Shown: positions 51,096 through 58,017 of the stretch, one piece after another
Numbering within the stretch: the stretch's first letter is position 1
Layout of the letters: each line of letters starts with the position of its first letter
Origin: an uncultured Planctomycetaceae bacterium
GTDB lineage: Bacteria > Planctomycetota > Planctomycetia > Pirellulales > Pirellulaceae
Direction: 5' to 3'
NCBI GenBank assembly: GCA_903863885.1
Contig: CAIPEB010000068.1
Location: 1-58,017 of the forward strand
Length of the DNA stretch: 58,017 nucleotides
Made by a program: the position numbers and the translations under genes
Notes under the pieces: model-generated
Seen by the model: only the letters and a program-made list of their open reading frames with translations
The model's database searches: none
Told to the model about the DNA's origin: nothing

Positions 51096-51995
51096 ATGAC
51101 GATGCACAGCATCAGCCGACGCCGGTTCATTCAGATTTCGACGGCTGCCGCGGGCGCGGCTCTGGCGCCCGCCATTTCGGCGGCCGCGCCGCAGCGCACC
51201 GCGACGGATACGGTGGCTCTGGGCAAGACGGGGCTGACCATCAGTCGCCTCGGGATGGGCACCGGCAGCAACAGCGGGAATGTGCAATACGGTCTCGGAC
51301 AGGAGGCGTTCAACAAACTCGTGCATTATGCCTTCGAAAGGGGCATCACCTACTTCGACTGCGCCAAGAGTTACCGGACCTTTGAATGGATCGCCGGAGC
51401 GATCAAGGGCCTGCCGCGTGAGCGATTGTTCCTCCAGTCGAAGATCGGCGGACAACCCGAGAACGTGCTGGCCGAAATCGATCGACACCGCAAGGTGTTC
51501 GACACCGACTACGTGGATTCGATGCTCGTCCACTGCATGATCAAATCGGGCTGGACGGACGACTGGAAACGCATCATGGAAGCGTACGACGAGGCCAAGT
51601 CGCGCAAGTGGATCCGCGCAAAAGGCGTGTCGTGCCACAGCCTTCCTGCTTTGCAGGCGGCCGCTGCGTCCGATTGGACGGAGGTGCACCTGGTCCGCAT
51701 CAATCCTCAAGGGCACGTGATCGACACGCCGGAGCAGGCCGTGAATGCGCCGAGCGATGCGTCGCATGTCGAACCGGTAATGGCCGAAATCCGGAAGATG
51801 CATGCAAAGGGGCACGGCGTAATCGGCATGAAGCTGGTCGGCGACGGCGACTTCACCAAGCCGGAAGATCGTGAAAAGGCCGCCCGATTTGCGATGTCTC
51901 AGCCCGAGATCCACGCGGTAGTAATCGGCTTCAAGAGCCCGGCCGAAATCGACGAGGCGATTGATCGGTTGAATCGCGCGCTGGCTGCGACGTAG
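51096..51995 (+). CDS. Tat-exported aldo/keto reductase
   Basis: A 299-residue reductase with a Tat signal (SRRRFIQISTAAAGAALAPA). The barrel starts VALGKTGLTISRLGMGTG. GITYFDCAKSYRTFEW has the Asp and Tyr of the catalytic set, LQSKIGG the Lys, and SMLVHCMI the histidine strand. VSCHSLPAL and VIGFKSPAEIDEAIDRLN match the C-terminal end. Its closest relative here is the truncated gene at the window start. The active-site Tyr in KSY is present. Sugar or keto-sugar reduction or oxidation in the periplasm is plausible. It follows the tyrosine-synthesis gene by 33 bp, but a functional link is doubtful. Confidence 0.88.
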   Translation: MTMHSISRRRFIQISTAAAGAALAPAISAAAPQRTATDTVALGKTGLTISRLGMGTGSNSGNVQYGLGQEAFNKLVHYAFERGITYFDCAKSYRTFEWIAGAIKGLPRERLFLQSKIGGQPENVLAEIDRHRKVFDTDYVDSMLVHCMIKSGWTDDWKRIMEAYDEAKSRKWIRAKGVSCHSLPALQAAAASDWTEVHLVRINPQGHVIDTPEQAVNAPSDASHVEPVMAEIRKMHAKGHGVIGMKLVGDGDFTKPEDREKAARFAMSQPEIHAVVIGFKSPAEIDEAIDRLNRALAAT

Positions 51996-52183
51996 GAAGA
52001 AGATCGGCTTAACCCGATGGGGTTTGCGTTCGATCTGCCCGTGTGCAATCATCGAGGCGATCGAGTGGGCGTGTGCGATCGGCGCTATCGCCGTTGAGTG
52101 ATCGATCCAGTGGCAGTCGGAAACGCGAGGTGAATGCGGTCTCGCGAGGCCGTTCGGTCGACGCGGCGTTGGGAAGGGCAAGA

Positions 52184-52843
52184 ATGAAGCGAACGTGCAT
52201 TGTGCTGACGGTGCTGCTGGTGCTCGGATCGGTCGCTGTGTCTGCTTGGTTGTATCCTCGCCTGCCGCAGCAGATCCCGACGCATTGGAATCTGGCCGGC
52301 GAGGTGGACGGCTATGGCGACAAGCAGTGGGCCGCGTTTCTGATGCCGGGCATTATGGCGGTGCTGCTTCCGTTTCTGATGGCGATTCCGTGGCTGTCGC
52401 CCAAACAGTTCAAGATCGACTCGTTCAGTGCGACCTACTGGTACATTGTGCTGGTAACCTCTCTTCTGCTGACGTACATCCACGGGCTCACGATGTGGGC
52501 TGCGGTCAAGGGGCCGATCGATATCACGCGTGCGATGTTGCTCGGGCTTGTGGCGATGTTTGGTTTAATTGGACGCGTACTGGGCAGGGTCCGCCGCAAT
52601 TTCTTTGTCGGGGTGCGAACTCCCTGGACCATCGCCAGTGAACGGGTGTGGGACGATACGCATCAACTCGCGGCACGACTTATGGTCGGAGCATCGCTTC
52701 TCGGGTTGGTGCTCGTTTTACTGCCGGTTCCGATTCCGGCGATGACCACGGCGGTCGTTGGACTCATCCTGGTTGCGGCGCTTGTCCCGGTCGCCTACTC
52801 GCTTGTGTTGTACAAGCGGCTTGAGCGTCGCGGCGAGCTGTGA
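52184..52843 (+). CDS. SdpI family membrane protein with DUF1648 domain
   Basis: A 219-residue integral membrane protein with about six helices. The N-terminal DUF1648 region has the hallmark LPQQIPTHWNLAGEVDGYG (residues about 23-42); the C-terminal SdpI region has NFFVGVRTPWTIASERVWDD followed by THQLAARL. SdpI protects Bacillus subtilis from the SDP toxin and signals through a regulator, but most homologues are of unknown role and occur without the toxin. No toxin or regulator gene is adjacent. ATG 52184 has GAAGGG at five bases. It is convergent with the ceramidase-like gene. Confidence 0.88.
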   Translation: MKRTCIVLTVLLVLGSVAVSAWLYPRLPQQIPTHWNLAGEVDGYGDKQWAAFLMPGIMAVLLPFLMAIPWLSPKQFKIDSFSATYWYIVLVTSLLLTYIHGLTMWAAVKGPIDITRAMLLGLVAMFGLIGRVLGRVRRNFFVGVRTPWTIASERVWDDTHQLAARLMVGASLLGLVLVLLPVPIPAMTTAVVGLILVAALVPVAYSLVLYKRLERRGEL

Positions 52844-52904
52844 TGCTCCGGCATCTCGCTCCTTGGCGGATTTGCGGTGCGTACTCGATAGTGCCGGCAC
52901 TCAC

Positions 52905-54413
52905 TTACGGCTTGCGCAGCATTTCGCTCACGCGCGTCTCGTAGATCTTCTGCCATTCGGGGGCGAGCAGGCAATCGCAATCTTCCTGGGCGTAGCCTGT
53001 GTTTCTGCGCTGCTGCTCGGTCGGAGCGTAATAGATGTAGCCGTTTGTGTAGGCCGCGACGAAGGTCAAATCACGCGGGGCTGCCTTCTTGATGTTGAGG
53101 CCGATTTCGACGCTCAGTTCTCCGGGGAAAGTGGTCAGCACAAAGTCGCCGACGGTCAGGACTGTGACTTCGACGTCAAGCGTCGGTTTGCCGGCGGCCA
53201 GCGTCTGAGCCTGGTGCATTTTGAGCAGATCGAGGTTGGTTTGGAGTCGGGCCAACTCCTCCATCGCAAGAACATTTCGAATGTAATGCTCAATGTTCTG
53301 CCGGTTGTTGGCATCGAGTTTGCCGAGATCGTTTTTCCCCAGCATCTGGTCGTGCATGTAACGATGCGAGTAATACGACGGGTAATCTCCGCTCAACTGG
53401 TACTGCAGATAGAGAGGCACAAAGGTCTTCAGGTTCAGACTGGTGCCGGTCAGCGACTTAAGCAGTTGAGCCTGGGCGGCCTGGATCGCGGCAATCCGCT
53501 GTTCGTAATCCGCGGCTCTCGGCAGTGCGATGGTCTCCTGCTGCACGCGGATCGTTCCGGTCGGCTTCGGCTGTATCTGCTTCAGGCCTCGCAGCGCGGC
53601 CAATCCGAGCAGGTTGCCCAGCGTCTCCGCATCGCGGGGATTATGCACGTCCTTGTAGGTGACCGGATTAATGTCCCCCGCGCAGCCTTGGAGAAAGAGA
53701 GCGACGGCGCTGTCGGAATTGTCTTCGATGACCTTGGAGGCGAAGCCCGAGATATCGGCAGTGTTCTCGCCGCTGGGGACGCCGAGAATCGGGTGGCAGG
53801 CGAAGTTGTACACAACGGCCAATGTCTTGCCGTTCGGGCGGTCGAGTCGGAGCAGGCCCACTTCGGGGTCGACCGGTCCGATGGCGGCCACTTCTTCATC
53901 GGGAGGAAGCGCGTATGCGTGCCGCACATCGGCTTCGCGGCCGTCCTTCAACCGGAGTCGGCGGTTCTCCATGATCCGGTCCTCGCGCGAGGTGCCGGCT
54001 CCGACGAGCACCGGTTCGAGTTTTCGGGCTGCATCCTTCACAGCCTGGATGGTGCGCTGCTCGATGTCCAGACAAACGACTCCGTGGCAGTGGCTTGCGT
54101 TGATCAATACATTTGAGGGGGGGATGTGCAGTTCGTTTTGCAGCGCGGCGCGGACGTTGGCGAGGTAATCGTTTTTGATTCGTCCGAGTTCGCCGATGGC
54201 AACTGCGTCGACGGTGATCAGGGCCACGGTGGTGGCGTCATCTTTGAGCACGAGCGCTTTGACGAACAGCGGGTCATGGGACGGAGTGTCCGGATCGCTG
54301 ATATCAACTTTAGCAGCGCCCGCCGAAAAGTCTGCGGCGTTCGCACCGAATGGCGATTGGATCATTGCGGCCGAGCAGAGGATCGCAAGGTGAAAGACGA
54401 ATCTGCGGTTCAT
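52905..54413 (-). CDS. Exported neutral ceramidase-like hydrolase
   Basis: A 502-residue exported protein of the neutral/alkaline non-lysosomal ceramidase N-terminal family, with signal MNRRFVFHLAILCSAAMIQS. It starts DFSAGAAKVDISDPDTPSHD, as in the family, and shows candidate zinc ligands in NASHCHG and NFACHPILG. No C-terminal immunoglobulin-like ceramidase domain is evident, so it is shorter than full ceramidases. The reaction may be amide or ester hydrolysis of a lipid or sugar; planctomycetes have many such paralogues with no proven substrate. It is 25 bp after the aminotransferase on the same strand. Confidence 0.8.
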   Translation of the reverse strand: MNRRFVFHLAILCSAAMIQSPFGANAADFSAGAAKVDISDPDTPSHDPLFVKALVLKDDATTVALITVDAVAIGELGRIKNDYLANVRAALQNELHIPPSNVLINASHCHGVVCLDIEQRTIQAVKDAARKLEPVLVGAGTSREDRIMENRRLRLKDGREADVRHAYALPPDEEVAAIGPVDPEVGLLRLDRPNGKTLAVVYNFACHPILGVPSGENTADISGFASKVIEDNSDSAVALFLQGCAGDINPVTYKDVHNPRDAETLGNLLGLAALRGLKQIQPKPTGTIRVQQETIALPRAADYEQRIAAIQAAQAQLLKSLTGTSLNLKTFVPLYLQYQLSGDYPSYYSHRYMHDQMLGKNDLGKLDANNRQNIEHYIRNVLAMEELARLQTNLDLLKMHQAQTLAAGKPTLDVEVTVLTVGDFVLTTFPGELSVEIGLNIKKAAPRDLTFVAAYTNGYIYYAPTEQQRRNTGYAQEDCDCLLAPEWQKIYETRVSEMLRKP

Positions 54414-54438
54414 GGCGTTGAATCCTCGACGAACGTTG

Positions 54439-55557
54439 TTAGTTGCGGTTCAGCAGCGAGCGCAGGGCCGAGAGCAATCGGTCCACGTTCTGCGGCCGCG
54501 CGGTGTGCCCCATCAGGCCGATGCGCCATATCTTCCCTGCCAACGGGCCGAGGCCGGCGCCGATTTCGATGTTGAAGTTGTCGAGGAGTTGCCGCCGGAC
54601 GGCCGCTTCGTCAACGCCGTGCGGAATATTGACCGCGTTGAGCATCGGCAGTCGGCAATGTTCGGGCACGAGCATTGTGACTCCCATGTCCGCCAGGCCG
54701 CGGACGAGTTGATGGTGAGCGTCGAGGTGGCGGCGGAAAACGCCCGTGAGTCCTTCTTCGAGAATGCACCCCAGCGCGGCGTGGAGTCCGTAGAGCATAT
54801 TGATCGGCGCGGTGTGGTGATACACGCGCGAGGCGCCTTCCCAGTACTTGATGATCATCGTGAGATCGAGATACCAGTTCGGCACCTTGACCTTGCGGGC
54901 CTGGAGACGCGAGACCGCGCGTTCGGAGAAACTGACCGGCGCGAGCCCGGGCGGGCAGGAAAGGCACTTCTGAGTGCCGCTGTACAGCGCGTCGGCGCTC
55001 CATTGGTCCATGGTTACCGGCATGCCTCCCAGGCTGGTGACCGTATCGACCAGGTATAGTGCTTCGGTGTCCTGCACTGCTTTGCCGATTTCCGCGACCG
55101 GATTGCAGACGCCTGTCGAGGTTTCGGCGTGGACCACGGCCACGAGCTTGTAGTGTCTCTCGCTCAGCCTGCGGCGCACGTCCTCAGCGAGTATGGGAGT
55201 CCCCCAGGGGAATTCGAGCGTGTCGACATCGGCGCGGAGTCGCTGGGCGAGGTCCGTCATTCGCTGACCGAACACTCCGTTGACGAGTATGAGAACTGGA
55301 TCGCCGGGCTCGATCAGGTTGACGAAGCACGTTTCCATTCCGGCCGAGCCGGTTCCGCTGACGGGCAGTGTCAGTGGATTCTTCGTGGCCATCACCTCGC
55401 GCAGACGATCCTTGATTTCTTCCATCAGCGCGATGAACCTCGGATCGAGGTGTCCGATCGTGGGGCGAGAGAGCGCTGCGTACACACTTTCGGGAACGCA
55501 GGAAGGTCCGGGACCCATCAGCAGTACTTCGGGGAGACGGTCGAGAGCGGAGTTCAT
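54439..55557 (-). CDS. Class V aminotransferase, alanine-glyoxylate/serine-pyruvate type
   Basis: A 372-residue PLP enzyme. LLMGPGPSCVPESV at the N-terminus is typical of the serine-pyruvate/alanine-glyoxylate group; the PLP Lys197 is in YSGTQKCLSCPPGL; GIGAGLG-like substrate motif and GKIWRIGLMGH close the family signature. VVHAETSTGV holds the ring-stacking region and LVDTVTSLGG the PLP Asp. Expected to transaminate alanine, serine or glycine with glyoxylate or pyruvate. It lies 74 bp downstream of an AGCS alanine/glycine symporter, so uptake and transamination of the same amino acid is likely. GGAA at six to eight bases precedes ATG 55557. Confidence 0.9.
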   Translation of the reverse strand: MNSALDRLPEVLLMGPGPSCVPESVYAALSRPTIGHLDPRFIALMEEIKDRLREVMATKNPLTLPVSGTGSAGMETCFVNLIEPGDPVLILVNGVFGQRMTDLAQRLRADVDTLEFPWGTPILAEDVRRRLSERHYKLVAVVHAETSTGVCNPVAEIGKAVQDTEALYLVDTVTSLGGMPVTMDQWSADALYSGTQKCLSCPPGLAPVSFSERAVSRLQARKVKVPNWYLDLTMIIKYWEGASRVYHHTAPINMLYGLHAALGCILEEGLTGVFRRHLDAHHQLVRGLADMGVTMLVPEHCRLPMLNAVNIPHGVDEAAVRRQLLDNFNIEIGAGLGPLAGKIWRIGLMGHTARPQNVDRLLSALRSLLNRN

Positions 55558-55631
55558 TTCTGGTTTCCGAAAAAGATGAAGAACCCGGGCGGGGGGACGT
55601 GAGAGTCCGCCGCGCGGAGCAGCGGGCGTTT

Positions 55632-56996
55632 TCACGTGACTGTAGCATCCGCCGGCATCGTTGCGGAACTGGCTGGCTCCCAGAGGTGTTGTCGCGTCTC
55701 AGCCACGATGACGCCGCTGAGCGCCAGCAACGCGACAAGATTCGGGATTGCCATGAGTGCGTTGGCGATATCAGCGAGCGACCACACGATCGGCAGCGTG
55801 AGCACGGAGCCGACCATCACCGAGATGATCCACAAGTATCGGTACGGCCGGATGGCGGATTTGCCGAACAGGTACTCGATCGCCTTTTCTCCGTAGTACG
55901 ACCAGCCGAGAATCGTGGAAAAGACAAAAGTCAGCAGTCCGAGTATCAAAATCCCGGGTCCGAGCACCGGCACGAATGCAAACGCTGCTCTGGTCAGCGA
56001 CGCACCCTCGACGCCGGGTGTCTTCCAGGCGCCCGAATTCACAATGACCAGACCGGTCATCAGGCACACGACCACGGTGTCCCAGAACGTGCCGGTTGAC
56101 GAGACGAGCGCCTGCCGAACCGGGTTGCTTGTCCTGGCGGCCGCGGCCAGGATGGGTGCGCTGCCCAGCCCTGACTCGTTGGAGAACAGGCCTCGGGCGA
56201 CGCCGTATCGCATGGCGGCCAGAACGCCGGCTCCGAGGAATCCGCCTGCGGCAGCCTGGCCGCTGAAGGCACTCTTGACGATCAACTCGATCGTGGCGGG
56301 AAGCGTTGAACATCCGATGACCAGCAATACGATGCAGCCCGCGACATACGCAACCGCCATGAAGGGAACCAGGATTTCGCAGACTCGCGAGATTGAGCGG
56401 ACTCCGCCGAGAATCACCAGCGCGGTCATCACGGACATGACAAATCCGGAAATCCACGGTGAGACGCCGAGGCGGTCTTTCAGCAGCACGGAGATGGAAT
56501 TTGCCTGGACCATGTTGCCGATTCCAAATGCCGCAATCGCGGTGAAGCAGGCGAATACGACGCCGAGCCACTTGAGCTTCAATCCGCGTTCCAGCACGTA
56601 CATCGGGCCTCCCGCCATCTCGCCGGTGCTGGTCGACGTGCGGTACTTGATGGATAGCACGGCCTCGCCGTATTTGGTCGCGATGCCGAAGACGCCGGTC
56701 AGCCACATCCAAAGAACTGCCCCTGGGCCACCTGCTGCCACGGCTGTCGCCACGCCAACGATGTTGCCCGTTCCGATGGTAGCTGCCAGCGCGGTCATCA
56801 ATGCGCCGAAGTGGCTGATATCACCTTGCCCCTCGCTGGTGCGAGACAGTGAAAGCCGAATCGCCTGGCCGATGTAGCGCTGGATAAATCGCAGGCGGAT
56901 TGTCAGAAAAATGTGTGTACCCATCAGCAGCACCAGCATGGGCGGCCCCCACACCCAGCCGCTGAGCGCGTTCAGGAAATTCTCGACGCTCTCCAT
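55632..56996 (-). CDS. Sodium:alanine symporter family (AGCS) transporter
   Basis: A 454-residue transporter with about 10-11 helices. AGCS landmarks: ALAATIGTGNIVGVATA with its sodium-site residues, GGPGAVLWMWLTGVFG, MAGGPMYVLERGL, VARGLFSNESGLGSAPI and FVFSTILGWSYYGEKAI. It imports alanine, glycine or serine with sodium. ATG 56996 has CAGGAGGG at six bases; the longer frame upstream is unsupported. It is the first gene of a probable operon with the aminotransferase and the ceramidase-like hydrolase. Confidence 0.92.
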   Translation of the reverse strand: MESVENFLNALSGWVWGPPMLVLLMGTHIFLTIRLRFIQRYIGQAIRLSLSRTSEGQGDISHFGALMTALAATIGTGNIVGVATAVAAGGPGAVLWMWLTGVFGIATKYGEAVLSIKYRTSTSTGEMAGGPMYVLERGLKLKWLGVVFACFTAIAAFGIGNMVQANSISVLLKDRLGVSPWISGFVMSVMTALVILGGVRSISRVCEILVPFMAVAYVAGCIVLLVIGCSTLPATIELIVKSAFSGQAAAGGFLGAGVLAAMRYGVARGLFSNESGLGSAPILAAAARTSNPVRQALVSSTGTFWDTVVVCLMTGLVIVNSGAWKTPGVEGASLTRAAFAFVPVLGPGILILGLLTFVFSTILGWSYYGEKAIEYLFGKSAIRPYRYLWIISVMVGSVLTLPIVWSLADIANALMAIPNLVALLALSGVIVAETRQHLWEPASSATMPADATVT

Positions 56997-57159
56997 GAGG
57001 GACCCTCCTGCGGTGTTTTCTGTTTGGAGCGATGCTCGCCGGTGCCATTGTAGTGCCCGTCCATTAGCGACGCACCGCGGTCCGATCCGTCGCCGCGAAA
57101 CGAAACACCGACCGCGGATGACTGTGTGTTGCCGCTGTCGTGTCTGGCCGTCGTCACAA

Positions 57160-57681
57160 CTACATCGAGTTGTAGGAGACGTACATAACACCGGATTTGT
57201 AATAGACCCGAAGCTGTTGGCCGTTTGACGCCCGATCGGTCTCGTAGCTCAATTCCGGTTCAGCCAGGTGGAGGCGATCTCCATCGAGGTACAGCAGGCT
57301 CTTGTCTCCCGTACGCAGACGCCAGGGATGATTCGCGACCCAGGCCGTGAATTCATCGCGGCTCATTCTGTAGCTCGCATACAAACGCGTGAACGAGGGT
57401 TCGTAGGTCAGGCATCCGTTTCGAGGCAGCGCGGAATTCTGCCATTTGTGCCACGCTGCAAATGCTGGTTGATGACCTTTGCTCAGCGCGTAGCAACCGA
57501 TAGCAAGCCAGAGCGGAAGAGCAACTATGAACACGTTACGCCATGACCACCGCCGAAGTCGCAGCAGCGACGCGACCAGGAGCGCAATTACCAGCGACAG
57601 GCCAGCGATCGCGGCGAATGTCTCAAGGTGAATCGTGCCGAGGTTCATCGAGAGGAAGTCCGCATATTTCAGTGACTCCAT
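57160..57681 (-). CDS. Hypothetical membrane protein
   Basis: A 173-residue protein not recognised. It has two probable membrane helices (about residues 21-41 and 49-66, TFAAIAGLSLVIALLVASLL and NVFIVALPLWLAIGCYAL) and a soluble C-terminal domain of about 100 residues with a WVANHPWRLRTGD segment and Tyr-rich end (YYKSGVMYVSYNSM). It may be anchored with the domain outside. Start choice is uncertain; ATG 57681 lacks a good ribosome site and ATG 57648 is an alternative. It lies upstream of the AGCS gene but 163 bp away. Confidence 0.55.
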   Translation of the reverse strand: MESLKYADFLSMNLGTIHLETFAAIAGLSLVIALLVASLLRLRRWSWRNVFIVALPLWLAIGCYALSKGHQPAFAAWHKWQNSALPRNGCLTYEPSFTRLYASYRMSRDEFTAWVANHPWRLRTGDKSLLYLDGDRLHLAEPELSYETDRASNGQQLRVYYKSGVMYVSYNSM

Positions 57682-57727
57682 TCTCAAGGCAACATCGCCC
57701 GATTCTATCGCCCTGATTTATCCGTGG

Positions 57728-57853
57728 CGACAGACACCCACCCGCCGGCCACTTCGACCGGACACAGACACCCATCCTGCTGTGACCTCCCGGACCGGAC
57801 ACAGACACCCACTCTCCTCACGCCGGCGCCGTGTGGGTGTCTGTAGGCGGGTA
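57728..57853. repeat. ACAGACACCCA short-repeat cluster with inverted copy
   Basis: Three direct copies of ACAGACACCCA (at about 57729, 57765 and 57801) and one inverted copy TGGGTGTCTGT (about 57834-57844). The third direct copy and the inverted one can pair as a long stem around the GCCGGCGCC region. The direct copies are spaced by about 36 nt, and GACCGGACACAGACACCCA is shared by copies two and three. Confidence 0.75.
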
Positions 57854-57869
57854 GGCGGTACCGGCCGTT

Positions 57870-57903
57870 TTGTCCGTGTCAATCCGTGCCGATCCGTGGC
57901 CTC
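57870..57903 (+). repeat. TCCGTG-type iterated short repeat, copy B
   Basis: TGTCCGTGTCAATCCGTGCC followed by GATCCGTGGCCTC: three iterations of a unit near ATCCGTG, matching copy A at 42763-42796 at most positions and ending in the same ATCCGTGGCCTC. Confidence 0.7.
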
Positions 57904-58017
57904 CCGCGACTTTTTTGGACTTTCTTGGTGTGGGTCTGATGGCTATCGGCTTGTTTTGGTGCTTATCCAGATAGAGGACGGCGCGAGCGCGTTGTCACGG
58001 AACGTTGGTTTGACAGG

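Larger units (their letters stand above)
57682..58017. other. 336-bp region at the window end, repeat-rich, no gene seen
   Basis: The region holds an ACAGACACCCA repeat cluster (57728-57853) and a TCCGTG-type repeat (57870-57903). Nothing that resembles a gene was found. The final stretch, with TTTTTTGGACTTTC and a GGCGCGAGCGCG segment, has no recognisable feature. A gene beginning beyond 58017 cannot be excluded. Confidence 0.6.

Noticed and set aside
52184-52843. Toxin-immunity system of SDP type
   Set aside because: Only the SdpI-like protein is present; no toxin precursor, maturation genes or ArsR-type regulator nearby.
57728-57853. CRISPR array
   Set aside because: Repeats are only 11-19 nt, one is inverted, only three direct copies exist, and no cas gene is present.

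Overview
The window is a GC-rich, gene-dense bacterial chromosome segment, most likely from a planctomycete (Planctomycetota) or a close PVC relative. This rests on gene content, not on a marker gene. The content includes a CsrA domain fused to a receiver, a hydrazine-synthase-alpha-like dihaem protein, a DUF6807 (PmoA-like) protein, a DUF6263 lipoprotein-like protein, a PQQ-type propeller with a WPQFRGPG start, a DcaP-like porin, Tat-exported Gfo/Idh/MocA oxidoreductases, and many secreted glycoside hydrolases. No rRNA, tRNA, CRISPR array, transposase or phage gene was seen. Forty protein genes are called; the first is cut by the window edge.

Layout. 1-2.7 kb (+): aldo/keto reductase, Tat-exported TIM-barrel isomerase and secreted esterase. 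2.7-5.1 kb (-): porin and HD-domain phosphohydrolase. 5.4-7.4 kb (+): CsrA-receiver fusion and an ApbE flavinyltransferase. 7.4-9.4 kb (-): GH127-like glycosidase. 9.8-10.7 kb (+): DUF6263 protein with a clear terminator. 10.9-20.7 kb (-): a long run of Gfo/Idh/MocA, six-hairpin glycosidase, UroD-like protein, a 1,113-residue CBM-flanked glycosidase, and a double thioredoxin-fold protein. 21-28 kb (+): PQQ-like propeller, then aldehyde dehydrogenase, HpcH/HpaI aldolase, aldo/keto reductase, SDR and class III aminotransferase. 28-30.7 kb (-): Gfo/Idh/MocA and a second UroD-like protein. 31-38.4 kb: DUF6259 glycosidase (+), isomerase-DUF6807 fusion (-), HzsA-like cytochrome (+). 38.6-42.7 kb: RRM protein (-), SSS symporter and Uup-type ABC-F ATPase (+). 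42.8-48.2 kb: PHP-like hydrolase (-), then third UroD-like protein, SSS sugar symporter and a five-bladed-propeller glycosidase (+). 48.2-52.8 kb: GH20 hexosaminidase (-), prephenate dehydrogenase-chorismate mutase fusion, Tat aldo/keto reductase and SdpI-family membrane protein (+). 52.9-57.7 kb (-): membrane protein, AGCS symporter, class V aminotransferase, ceramidase-like hydrolase.

The common theme is extracellular or periplasmic glycan breakdown (GH127, GH20, DUF6259, six-hairpin and propeller enzymes, esterase), uptake by sodium symporters, and oxidation, isomerisation or aldol cleavage of the products. Each of three divergent UroD-like (MtaA/CmuA-type) proteins sits beside a glycosidase or Gfo/Idh/MocA gene, which suggests a role in processing modified sugars rather than in haem synthesis.

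The most unusual non-coding signal is a ~100-nt intergenic element in three copies (about 5324, 15565 and 43887). It has conserved hairpins, and two copies place an AGGA in a hairpin loop, like a CsrA target. One of these lies directly upstream of the CsrA-receiver gene. Two further short-repeat families, TCCGTG-type and ACAGACACCCA-type, occur near 42.8 and 57.7-57.9 kb.
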